64,000 nt of DNA, from assembly GCA_964352475.1 (NCBI GenBank), contig CAYGSL010000013.1, positions 1 to 64,000 of the forward strand. The letters are read 5' to 3'. A model generated the notes under the pieces. That model did no database searches. It saw nothing but the letters and a program-made list of their open reading frames with translations, and was not told the origin of the DNA. This document shows, piece by piece, positions 8,583 to 16,335 of the stretch. The position numbers were made by a program, and so were the translations under genes. Positions within the stretch are counted from its first letter, which is position 1. Every line of letters starts with the position of its first letter. Origin of the DNA: JAUIET01 sp964352475. Its GTDB lineage: Bacteria; Pseudomonadota; Gammaproteobacteria; Pseudomonadales; JAUIET01.

Positions 8583-9142
8583 GTTGGCATGCCAGGCAGC
8601 CGAGTGGGCCGTTTACGTTGGGCCCTGCGGCGCACCAGTTGCCGGCCATGCACTTCTTTGGTTCCCAACCTGCTTGCTACTTGCCCTGAATGTGAATGAC
8701 ACAGAGCTGCTGCCAATGCATCTGCAGCGTCCTCTGCGGGAACAGCGCTTAGCGACAACAACACCTGAACCATGTGTTGAACCTGATGCTTCTGTGCGCC
8801 CCCTTTGCCAACCACTGCCTGTTTGATTTGTAGGGCGGAATATTCGGATATCTCCAAACCCGCATTGGCCGCAGCAACAATTGCGGCTCCTCGCGCCTGG
8901 CCCAACTTAAGCGCCGATTGCGCGTTGCGCGCCATAAACACTTGTTCAACCGCAAATTGATCAGGCTGATATCGCTCGATAATCTCCGTTACATCACGAT
9001 AGATATGATTCAGTCGCGCCGGCAGGTCAGTTTCGGGTAAACGTATGCAACCGCTGGCGATATAGCGATGCGCATTCCCCTGCGTTTCAATTACCCCGTA
9101 GCCGGTGGTGCGCGATCCAGGGTCCAGGCCCATAATGATCAT
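8579..9142 (-). CDS. ruvC: Crossover junction endodeoxyribonuclease RuvC
   Basis: RuvC is the homodimeric resolvase that nicks Holliday junctions symmetrically. The 187-aa protein has all four Mg-binding acidic residues at the E. coli positions: D7 (GLDPGS), E66 (AVEQVF), D138 and D141 (EDAADALA). The start at 9142 adds three residues to an alternative ATG at 9133; the longer form puts the acids at D7/E66/D138/D141, supporting it. The basic C-terminal tail is slightly longer than in E. coli (173 aa). Confidence 0.97.
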   Translation of the reverse strand: MIIMGLDPGSRTTGYGVIETQGNAHRYIASGCIRLPETDLPARLNHIYRDVTEIIERYQPDQFAVEQVFMARNAQSALKLGQARGAAIVAAANAGLEISEYSALQIKQAVVGKGGAQKHQVQHMVQVLLSLSAVPAEDAADALAAALCHSHSGQVASRLGTKEVHGRQLVRRRAQRKRPTRLPGMPT

Positions 9143-9166
9143 AAAAGATTTTTCCAGTGGGCGATC

Positions 9167-9916
9167 TTATTGCTCCATCTCGGCAAACACCTCTGCACTG
9201 ATCTCGGCATTTGAATAGACATTCTGTACGTCATCCAGATCTTCAAGCGCATCAACAAGACGTAGAATTTTCTCGGCACCTGATGCATCCAATTGTGTTG
9301 TAGTCGATGCCAGCATAGTTACCTCGGCATTCTCCGCCCTAAGCTCTGCGGCATCAAGCGCATCTTTTACTGCGCCAAATTCTTCAAAGCCCGTTGTTAC
9401 GTCAACTGAGCCGTCATCATTGGTCACTATATCTTCGGCGCCGGCTTCAAGAGCAACATCGAGTATCGACTCTTCGTCTGCCCCGCTGGCGAAACTGATC
9501 TGCCCTTTCTTGGCAAAAAGGTAGGCAACCGAGCCATCAGTGCCCAGATTGCCACCGGCTTTGCTGAAGGCGTGGCGGATTTCAGCCACGGTGCGATTGC
9601 GATTGTCGGTCATCACGTCTACCAGTATGGCGACACCGCCTGGTCCATAGCCTTCGTACACCAGCTCTTCTACATTATCGGCTTCATTGTTGCCTGCGCC
9701 GCGAGCAATGGCCCGATCAATTGTGTCGCGCGTCATATTGGCGCCAAGCGCTTTGTCTACTGCAGCGCGCAACCTGGGATTATCTTCCGGAGCACCACCG
9801 CCTTGCTTGGCAGCAACGGTCAGCTCGCGAATGATCTTGGTAAAGATTTTGCCGCGTTTGGCGTCTTGCGCGGCTTTGCGATGTTTTATGTTCGCCCACT
9901 TACTGTGACCGGCCAT
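9167..9916 (-). CDS. yebC: YebC/PmpR family regulatory protein
   Basis: YebC-family proteins occur in nearly all bacteria; members have been reported as transcription regulators and as factors relieving ribosome stalling at proline stretches. The 249-aa protein begins with the family signature MAGHSKWANIKHRKAAQD, contains GYGPGGVA near residues 95-102, and keeps the three-domain length. It lies between aspS (6 bp upstream) and ruvC, the usual neighbourhood. Confidence 0.95.
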   Translation of the reverse strand: MAGHSKWANIKHRKAAQDAKRGKIFTKIIRELTVAAKQGGGAPEDNPRLRAAVDKALGANMTRDTIDRAIARGAGNNEADNVEELVYEGYGPGGVAILVDVMTDNRNRTVAEIRHAFSKAGGNLGTDGSVAYLFAKKGQISFASGADEESILDVALEAGAEDIVTNDDGSVDVTTGFEEFGAVKDALDAAELRAENAEVTMLASTTTQLDASGAEKILRLVDALEDLDDVQNVYSNAEISAEVFAEMEQ

Positions 9917-9922
9917 GACTCG

Positions 9923-11707
9923 CTACCCCGATTGCTCAGTGCTTTCGCTGGCGGGTTTACGAACACGAATATGCAGTTCTTTTACCTGACTATCATCCAC
10001 TGTACTCGGTGCATCGGTCATCACACAGGCGGCACTTTGGGTTTTCGGGAATGCAATGACATCTCTAATAGAACTTGCCCCTGTCATCAGCATCAACAAG
10101 CGATCAAGGCCGAAGGCCAGACCACCATGTGGCGGCGCGCCGTACTTCAATGCACGCAACAGGAAACCAAATTTGTTTTCGGCTTCTTCGGCGTCTATCC
10201 CTAGCACTTCAAGCACTTTGGCTTGCATATCAGCGTTATGGATACGCAAGGAACCACCACCCAATTCGGTGCCGTTTAACACCATATCGTAGGCATGCGA
10301 CAAGGCCTCACCAGGTGCGGCTTCAAGTTCCGCAACGTCGCAGGCAGGCATGGTGAAGGGGTGATGCAGCGAATTCCAGCGACCTTCTCCGTCTTTTTCA
10401 AACATTGGGAAATCAACTACCCAGGCTGGCGCCCACTCGCAAGTATGCAATTGCAGGTCTTCGCCTAACTTAACCCGCAATGCGCCCAGAGCCTCATTCA
10501 CTACAGTGGCTTTGTCAGCACCAAAAAATAAAATATCGCCCGACTCAGCAGCGGTACGTTCCAGCAATTGGGGAACTATGTCCAACATGTTTTTGACAAT
10601 AGGTGACTGCAATCCTTCGGCACCGGCGGCAACATCATTCACCTTGATCCAGGCCAAGCCCCTGGCGCCGTAGATACCAACAAATTTGGTGTAGTCGTCT
10701 ATCACTTTACGACTGAGGCTTGCGCCACCAGGAACTCGCAGCACGGCAACACGACCATCCGGGTCATTCGCAGGACCGCTGAATACTTTGAAATCCACAC
10801 CTTTCATTAAGTCCGCAACGTCTTGCAGCTCTAGCGGAACCCTTAGATCCGGCTTGTCGCTACCGTACTTGTTGATGGCTTGGGCGTAGCTCAGCCTAGG
10901 GAAATCGCCCAACTCTACGTGCAAAACCTCATTGAACAATTCCCTGACCATGCCTTCGGTAATCGCCATCACGTCAGCTTCAGTGGCGAACGACATCTCG
11001 ATATCGATCTGGGTAAACTCGGGTTGTCTATCCGCTCTCAAGTCCTCGTCGCGAAAGCACTTGACGATCTGGTAGTAGCGATCCATTCCAGCCACCATCA
11101 ACAATTGCTTAAACAGCTGTGGCGATTGTGGAAGGGCATAAAAGCTACCGGCATGCACTCGGCTTGGCACCAGGTAGTCTCGGGCACCCTCAGGTGTGGC
11201 GCGCGTCAACATGGGCGTTTCGATATCATGAAACTCATGCTTGTCGAGATAGTTGCGTACGAACGTGCTCACTCGCGAACGCATTGCCAGTCGTTGTTGC
11301 ATCTCTGGCCGGCGTAAATCAACGTAGCGATGCCGCAGACGGACGTCTTCACCCACCTGGGTGTGCTCATCCAATTGAAATGGCGGCGTGTCGGCTACAT
11401 TTAGAATTTCAAGCTGCTTGCCCAGCACTTCAATCTCACCGGTTGCCATTTCTGGGTTCAGGGTACCTTCTATACGGTCACGTACCCTACCGGTCACTTT
11501 CAAAACGTATTCGCTTCGAACCCTGTCTGCACGTTCAAAATGTTCTTCGGTATCTGGGTCAAATACGACTTGAACAATACCTTTTACATCACGCATATCC
11601 AGGAAAATAACACCACCATGGTCGCGGCGTCTGTGCACCCATCCACATAGAGTGACCTCAGCATCAATATGCTCAGGTCTTAGATCGCCGCAATAGTGGC
11701 TTCGCAT
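9923..11707 (-). CDS. aspS: Aspartyl-tRNA synthetase
   Basis: AspS charges tRNA-Asp (and tRNA-Asn if the enzyme is non-discriminating, which I cannot decide here). The 594-aa bacterial-type protein has the N-terminal OB anticodon-binding fold (about 1-105), class II motif 2 (FRDEDLRADRQPEFTQ, about residue 215), the bacterial GAD insertion (about 290-420), and motif 3 (GLAFGLDRL, about residue 530). It is followed by yebC after 6 bp and preceded by the fmdB-like gene after 48 bp, so it probably shares that transcript. Confidence 0.97.
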   Translation of the reverse strand: MRSHYCGDLRPEHIDAEVTLCGWVHRRRDHGGVIFLDMRDVKGIVQVVFDPDTEEHFERADRVRSEYVLKVTGRVRDRIEGTLNPEMATGEIEVLGKQLEILNVADTPPFQLDEHTQVGEDVRLRHRYVDLRRPEMQQRLAMRSRVSTFVRNYLDKHEFHDIETPMLTRATPEGARDYLVPSRVHAGSFYALPQSPQLFKQLLMVAGMDRYYQIVKCFRDEDLRADRQPEFTQIDIEMSFATEADVMAITEGMVRELFNEVLHVELGDFPRLSYAQAINKYGSDKPDLRVPLELQDVADLMKGVDFKVFSGPANDPDGRVAVLRVPGGASLSRKVIDDYTKFVGIYGARGLAWIKVNDVAAGAEGLQSPIVKNMLDIVPQLLERTAAESGDILFFGADKATVVNEALGALRVKLGEDLQLHTCEWAPAWVVDFPMFEKDGEGRWNSLHHPFTMPACDVAELEAAPGEALSHAYDMVLNGTELGGGSLRIHNADMQAKVLEVLGIDAEEAENKFGFLLRALKYGAPPHGGLAFGLDRLLMLMTGASSIRDVIAFPKTQSAACVMTDAPSTVDDSQVKELHIRVRKPASESTEQSG

Positions 11708-11755
11708 TTGTTGTCCTCAGGAATGGCTAGTGTGTAACGTAAAACGTAGAGTGTA

Positions 11756-12118
11756 TCAGCTCGAGCTGGACGAATCGCCCGATGATTTACTGGTGCTGCT
11801 GCTTGACCCGGAGTCCTTACTGCCCGAGCTACCTGAACCCGACTTTTCTGCCCCGCCCGATCCGGAAGATTTGCTGTCACCAGCGCTATCTTTTGATTTC
11901 TCACCCTTGTTCTCGACAAGGTTCTTCTTTTTATCGCCGCTTTTAAAGTCTGTTTCGTACCAACCACCGCCTTTCAGTCGAAACGCTGCAGCAGACACTT
12001 TCTTTTTTAGCGCTTGCTTGCTGCACGCGGGGCAATCGGTGGCGGGGGGGTCGCTTATCTTATGAATTAGCTCCATTTGATGGCCACAATCCTGGCATTG
12101 ATATTCGTAAATCGGCAT
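11756..12118 (-). CDS. FmdB-family zinc ribbon protein
   Basis: A 120-aa protein with the FmdB/CxxC_CXXC_SSSS zinc ribbon at the N-terminus: MPIYEYQCQDCG (C8, C11) and CPAC (C29, C32). Residues about 55-120 form a low-complexity Ser/Gly/Lys/Asp tail ending in a polyserine run, common in this family. I chose the ATG at 12118 because it gives the invariant MPIYEY start; the longer frame from 12184 has no family support. Its position just before aspS is common in gammaproteobacteria. Function is not established beyond probable zinc binding. Confidence 0.9.
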   Translation of the reverse strand: MPIYEYQCQDCGHQMELIHKISDPPATDCPACSKQALKKKVSAAAFRLKGGGWYETDFKSGDKKKNLVENKGEKSKDSAGDSKSSGSGGAEKSGSGSSGSKDSGSSSSTSKSSGDSSSSS

Positions 12119-12277
12119 AGTTTTCAGTACTAAAAGTGATTCTAAAAAACGCTTCTCGACAACATGATGCCAAGCGCGCGGCATTATACTGCACCGCAGC
12201 CTAAGAGGAAATAATTAGAAAAAGCCTAAAAAACGTGGCATTTTTGCATAAACATCAATCTGTATTCACATCAATTG

Positions 12278-12306
12278 TTGCCGCAGGTGCGGTTTTTCTA
12301 TATATA
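12278..12306 (+). promoter_or_regulatory. Candidate sigma-70 promoter for the HU-like gene
   Basis: TTGCCG at 12278-12283 and TATATA at 12301-12306 are separated by 17 bp, in the 286-bp divergent region between the fmdB-like gene and the HU-like gene. It would leave a leader of about 90 nt. Assigned by eye only. Confidence 0.45.
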
Positions 12307-12404
12307 TATGCACGGCTCGGAGGGCACAGGCAGAAGCATTAACGCAGGTGCCTTCCTTAACTCCAATCCACAAGTTCCATTAACCAAGTCAAAAGGGAAT
12401 AACC

Positions 12405-12863
12405 ATGGCCGCAAAGAAATCCGCTAAAAAGAAGGTGAGCAAGGCGAAAGCCAAGCCAGCCGCGAAGAAAAAGGCAGCTCCTAAGAAAAAAGCAGCTCCT
12501 AAAAAAGCCGCTAAGAAGGCAGCTCCTAAGAAAGAGAACACTTCTGCTATCTCAACTCGTTACAGCAAAACTCAAATTCTGGGTGATATTGCTGAGGCAA
12601 CTGATCTGTCCAAGAGCCAGGTTGGTGCTGTTATGGACGAGCTGAGCAGCTTGATTGAGCGTCACATCAAGAAACGTGGCGCAGGCGAATTTGCTCTACC
12701 TGGTCTGTTGAAGATCAAAACTGTGAAGAAGCCAGCTCGCAAGGCTCGCAAAAACGTTCCAAATCCGTTCCGCCCAGGCGAAACTATGGACGTGGCGGCC
12801 AAGCCAGCCAGCACTACGGTTAAGGTAGTTGCTCTGAAGAAGCTGAAGGAAATGGTCAAGTAA
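12405..12863 (+). CDS. HU-family DNA-binding protein with lysine/alanine-rich histone-like tail
   Basis: A 152-aa basic nucleoid protein. Residues 1-45 are a Lys/Ala/Pro tail made of repeated KKAAPKK-like units, similar to eukaryotic H1 tails and bacterial histone-like proteins such as AlgP. Residues about 50-152 match the HU/IHF fold: YSKTQILGDIAEATDLSKSQV, then a helix, then GAGEFALPGLLKIKTVKKPARKARKNVPNPFRPGE, which corresponds to the DNA-clasping arm. It probably binds DNA non-specifically. A start codon 8 nt downstream of AAGGGA and a strong terminator directly after the gene mark a single-gene unit. Confidence 0.88.
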   Translation: MAAKKSAKKKVSKAKAKPAAKKKAAPKKKAAPKKAAKKAAPKKENTSAISTRYSKTQILGDIAEATDLSKSQVGAVMDELSSLIERHIKKRGAGEFALPGLLKIKTVKKPARKARKNVPNPFRPGETMDVAAKPASTTVKVVALKKLKEMVK

Positions 12864-12881
12864 GGCCCAACCTTTAGTGAG

Positions 12882-12907
12882 AAGGGCCGCCTAGTGCGGC
12901 CCTTTTT
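12882..12907 (+). terminator. Intrinsic terminator after the HU-like gene
   Basis: A perfect 9-bp stem (12882-12890 with 12896-12904, arm AAGGGCCGC), a 5-nt loop, then a run of five T. It lies 19 bp after the stop codon. Confidence 0.9.
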
Positions 12908-13039
12908 GTTTGTGCTGTTCCAGCGTTATTTTGGAAAAGACGGTATAGAATGGCGCACATACGTACCACGGAATCAAGCAGATACCTCAGTGCCAATTTC
13001 AGATCATGATGTGTTTAATCAGTTTTATAGCGAGGACCC

Positions 13040-14746
13040 ATGCGAGCTAGCCAGTTTCTGATCGCAACTCTAAAAGAAGACCCCACCGATGCAGAGGTGG
13101 TCAGTCATAAATTAATGCTGCGAGCGGGCTTGATCCGCAAATTGGCCAGTGGTCTGTACAGTTGGCTACCCATGGGGCTGAAGATTGTTCGCAAGGTAGA
13201 AGCGGTTGTTCGTGAAGAGATGAACGCCAGCGGGGCACAGGAGTTACTGATGCCGGTAGTGCAACCGGGCGAGCTGTGGCAGGAGAGCAAGCGCTGGGAA
13301 GAGTACGGTAAGGAGTTACTGCGCATGCACGACCGTCATGATAGAGATTTCTGTTTGGGGCCAACCCATGAAGAGGTGATCACGGATATCGTACGCAATG
13401 AGATTCACAGCTATAAGCAGCTACCGGTTAACTTCTACCAGATTCAGACCAAGTTCCGCGATGAGATTCGCCCTCGCTTCGGGGTGATGCGGGCGCGTGA
13501 GTTCTGCATGAAAGACGCTTACTCGTTTCATGTTGACCAGGAGTCGCTGCAAGCGACTTACCAGGTCATGTACGACACTTACAGCCGTATTTTCGATCGC
13601 CTGCAATTGGAGTACCGGGCCGTTATTGCGGATAACGGCAGTATTGGCGGCGAAGGCTCGCACGAATTCCATGTGTTGGCGGAATCGGGTGAAGATGTTA
13701 TCGCCTTTAGCGATAGCAGTTCTTATGCGGCAAATCTGGAAAAGGCCGAAGCGTTGCCGGAACAAGCTGGCGAGGCGGAGATGCATGAGCTGCAAGCGGT
13801 GGACACAGGTGATGCGAAAACCATCCAGACAGTGTCAGAGCATCTCGACTTAAACCCGGATCAAACGGTTAAGACCATGATTGTTCATGGTGAAAACGAT
13901 GACCTGGTCGCCTTGATCTTGCGCGGTGATCACCAGCTCAATGAAATAAAGGCGGCACAACAGGAAGGTGTTGCACAACCTCTGCAAATGGCGACTGAAG
14001 ACGAAATACTGGCTAGCACTGGCTTTTCCATCGGCACTCTTGGGCCGAAAGATTTGGGTTTGCGGATAATTGTTGATCGCGCAGCGGCTGCCCTGAAAAA
14101 TTTCTGTTGCGGTGCCAACAGTCCGAAAACGCACTACATCAACTGCAACTGGGGCAGAGATGCTGAAATTGAGCGCATTGCCGATATTCGCAATGTAATG
14201 GATGGCGACCCGTCACCTGATGGTCAGGGCCAGTTGTCTCTGAAACGCGGCATTGAAGTGGGCCATATATTCCAGCTCGGTACCAAATACAGCGACGCGA
14301 TGGACGCTAATGTTCTGGACAATAATGGCAAACAACGAAGGATGAGCATGGGCTGCTATGGCATCGGCGTCACCAGAATTGTTGCCGCTGCGATTGAGCA
14401 AAACCACGACGAGCAAGGCATTATCTGGCCAGATGCTTTAGCGCCATTTACGCTGGCGATCGTGCCCTTGAACATGCATAAGTCCGACGCGGTGCGTGAG
14501 CTCGCGGAAAGTTTGTATACGGAGTTACGTGAGGCAGGTATCGATGTATTGCTGGACGACAGGCAGGAGCGCCCGGGTGTTAAATTTGCTGAATTGGAGC
14601 TGATTGGCATTCCACATCGTGTGGTGATTGGCGAGCGCAGCTTGAAAAACAATGAATTGGAATACAAGGCGCGAGATGGAGAGGAGGCTGAATTGCTGCC
14701 AATTGAGGGCGCCGCGGCGGCAATCAGCGCCAAGATTCAGGCGTAG
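13040..14746 (+). CDS. proS: Prolyl-tRNA synthetase (with editing domain)
   Basis: ProS attaches proline to tRNA-Pro in the cytoplasm. The 568-aa protein is the prokaryotic type: class II catalytic core with motif 2 around FRDEIRPRFGVMRAREFCMKDAYSF (about 138-165), an inserted YbaK-like domain (about 225-385) that removes mischarged alanine, then motif 3 (GCYGIGVTRIV, about 436-446) and a C-terminal anticodon-binding domain. A GCGAGGA ribosome site precedes the ATG by about 4 nt. Length equals the family norm (about 570 aa). Confidence 0.97.
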   Translation: MRASQFLIATLKEDPTDAEVVSHKLMLRAGLIRKLASGLYSWLPMGLKIVRKVEAVVREEMNASGAQELLMPVVQPGELWQESKRWEEYGKELLRMHDRHDRDFCLGPTHEEVITDIVRNEIHSYKQLPVNFYQIQTKFRDEIRPRFGVMRAREFCMKDAYSFHVDQESLQATYQVMYDTYSRIFDRLQLEYRAVIADNGSIGGEGSHEFHVLAESGEDVIAFSDSSSYAANLEKAEALPEQAGEAEMHELQAVDTGDAKTIQTVSEHLDLNPDQTVKTMIVHGENDDLVALILRGDHQLNEIKAAQQEGVAQPLQMATEDEILASTGFSIGTLGPKDLGLRIIVDRAAAALKNFCCGANSPKTHYINCNWGRDAEIERIADIRNVMDGDPSPDGQGQLSLKRGIEVGHIFQLGTKYSDAMDANVLDNNGKQRRMSMGCYGIGVTRIVAAAIEQNHDEQGIIWPDALAPFTLAIVPLNMHKSDAVRELAESLYTELREAGIDVLLDDRQERPGVKFAELELIGIPHRVVIGERSLKNNELEYKARDGEEAELLPIEGAAAAISAKIQA

Positions 14747-14767
14747 CAGACCTTCGGCGACTACACT

Positions 14768-15364
14768 GTGAGTGTGGATAGAGTGATAAAACATTTGATG
14801 GCGTGCCTGATCATCGCGGCGTTGGCGTGGCCAGTTGCTGCCGATCGCTCCCTGCAGGCGGATCCGGAACTGCGTGAGTATTTGAAAACGGCAATTTCCG
14901 AAGCAAGCAGTTTCAAAGACCGGTTTGACGCTGAAGTTTGGCTGGTCGCGTCATCTGAGCCATTGAAACGCTACGTGGATGACGCCGAAGAGCGCTTGAT
15001 TTTGCTTAGAAGCATTCACGCGGCCGCAACAGCTGCAGGTTTGCAACCGGACCTGGTGCTCGCATTGATTGAAGTGGAAAGCGCATTTGATCGTTATGCA
15101 GTGAGCCGCGTTGGCGCGCAGGGCTTGATGCAGGTTATGCCATTCTGGAAAAAAGAAATTGGCAGACCAGATGACAACCTGACCGACATGGAAACTAATC
15201 TTCGCTACGGTTGCTACATATTGAAGTTCTATCTGAATAAGGAAAAAGGCAATTTAACGCGGGCACTCGCGCGGTATAACGGCAGTCTGGGTAAAACATG
15301 GTATCCAGAGCGAGTTATGGTTAAATGGAAGCGGCATTGGGGCGTGGCCAGCACCAGCTATTAA
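14768..15364 (+). CDS. Lytic transglycosylase, SLT domain
   Basis: A 198-aa exported murein hydrolase of the soluble lytic transglycosylase fold. After a signal peptide (hydrophobic MACLIIAALAWPVAA) comes an SLT domain (about 85-190) with LIEVESAFDRYAVS, whose E104 is the expected catalytic glutamate, then GAQGLMQVMP and the ARYNGS motif. The start is uncertain: the frame begins at GTG 14768, but GTG 14774 or ATG 14801 also leave a signal peptide. It is 21 bp downstream of proS. The small size (no SuperHelical U/L domain) matches MltE/Slt-like minimal enzymes. Confidence 0.88.
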   Translation: MSVDRVIKHLMACLIIAALAWPVAADRSLQADPELREYLKTAISEASSFKDRFDAEVWLVASSEPLKRYVDDAEERLILLRSIHAAATAAGLQPDLVLALIEVESAFDRYAVSRVGAQGLMQVMPFWKKEIGRPDDNLTDMETNLRYGCYILKFYLNKEKGNLTRALARYNGSLGKTWYPERVMVKWKRHWGVASTSY

Positions 15365-15383
15365 AAGCTGGACAGGCTAATAC

Positions 15384-16028
15384 TCAACCCCCGGTAGCAC
15401 CTTGCACAGAGCCAAAATCTATACCCAGCGCATTCCAGTCCATTAGCAAATGAGTCAGCTCAACGGCTTGCCTGTGCAACTCTTGCAGTTCATTGCAATC
15501 ATCGTTCGAGGCAACATCTTTAACATCGTGCAGCCTGGCGAAAAACGGATGGTGAGGAAATTGAATTCTGTTTTTTTCCAAACGCCAGCGTGCGCGTTGA
15601 TTATGCAGCCGATAGAACAGCAGCTTGCTTGCAATCGATACCTGCGAGAAGTCTTCGAGCTCTCCCAAACAAGCGGCATCGAAAGCCAGAACTAAAGTGT
15701 CACTGGTGTTGCTGCTCGTCGCGGCAATATCCGCGTTTCGTTTACGGCTGACAAATAACGACATATCGCCAAAGGTCTCACCTGCCGGGAGGGTTGCCAG
15801 ATAATGACCGTCTGCCCGCACGTCAACGCTGCCCGTCACGATAAAATAGAGCAATCGCGCGCTGTCGCCCTTACGCAGCACTTGCTCACCGGGCGCTATG
15901 GAATGCAGCTCACAGTGAGCAAGCAAGGTATCGAACTGGAGCCTGTCTTGCTCAATCAAGCAGGCAAAAAACGGTACTCGCATTGCGGATGTTTGCACGG
16001 CGTCTTGTTCTTTGTGCAGGGTGTTCAT
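15384..16028 (-). CDS. Cyclic nucleotide-binding domain protein without a DNA-binding domain
   Basis: A 214-aa cytoplasmic protein. Residues about 20-140 are a CRP-type cNMP-binding beta-roll (GEQVLRKGDSARLLYFIVTGSVDVRADG, then GETFGDMSLFVSRKRNADIAA). In canonical cAMP sites the phosphate cassette reads GE...RxA; here it is GD...RNAD, so ligand binding is uncertain. The C-terminal 70 residues are helical with no helix-turn-helix, so it is not a typical CRP/FNR regulator. It is divergent from the TRAP-associated run and convergent with the transglycosylase gene. Target and partner are unknown. Confidence 0.75.
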   Translation of the reverse strand: MNTLHKEQDAVQTSAMRVPFFACLIEQDRLQFDTLLAHCELHSIAPGEQVLRKGDSARLLYFIVTGSVDVRADGHYLATLPAGETFGDMSLFVSRKRNADIAATSSNTSDTLVLAFDAACLGELEDFSQVSIASKLLFYRLHNQRARWRLEKNRIQFPHHPFFARLHDVKDVASNDDCNELQELHRQAVELTHLLMDWNALGIDFGSVQGATGG

Positions 16029-16335
16029 ACCCGTAGCTCTCAGGTGATTACACCTTAAGTATGGTCACATACTAGACAATGTGTTTGGTATTTGATCACA
16101 TTTTTAAACATAGTTTGAAGCACGGGTCGCGCAAGAACGACATTAAGGTGCTTCAATGCTCTGCATAACGGCAAACCTGCTGCTTGCACTGTAAATACAG
16201 GAGCTGCATGCTCTATACTTAGGGGCTATAAAAGGCGCTTGGCACTCGGCCAGCAACAGCGCCATATTATTTACCCTTGGATTGGGTCACCCGCAGAATT
16301 GGAACTCGTTACCGGTGTTACTGAATAGATTCGCA
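16029..16335. other. Divergent intergenic region with two dyad symmetries
   Basis: This 307-bp gap separates the cNMP-domain gene (minus) from the chalcone-isomerase/TonB_C gene (plus). Two small dyads lie next to the cNMP gene: AGGTG-N4-CACCT at 16042-16055 and AGTATG-N4-CATACT at 16058-16073. A TATACT hexamer at 16214-16219 has no good -35 partner at normal spacing. No ORF or RNA gene was seen. Confidence 0.35.

Noticed and set aside
11680..11967. 95-aa minus-strand frame between aspS and the zinc-ribbon gene
   Set aside because: Overlaps both real genes in a different frame and has no family features; coding evidence belongs to the overlapping genes.
15384..16028. CRP/FNR transcription regulator
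   Set aside because: The C-terminal 70 residues contain no helix-turn-helix, so DNA binding is unsupported.
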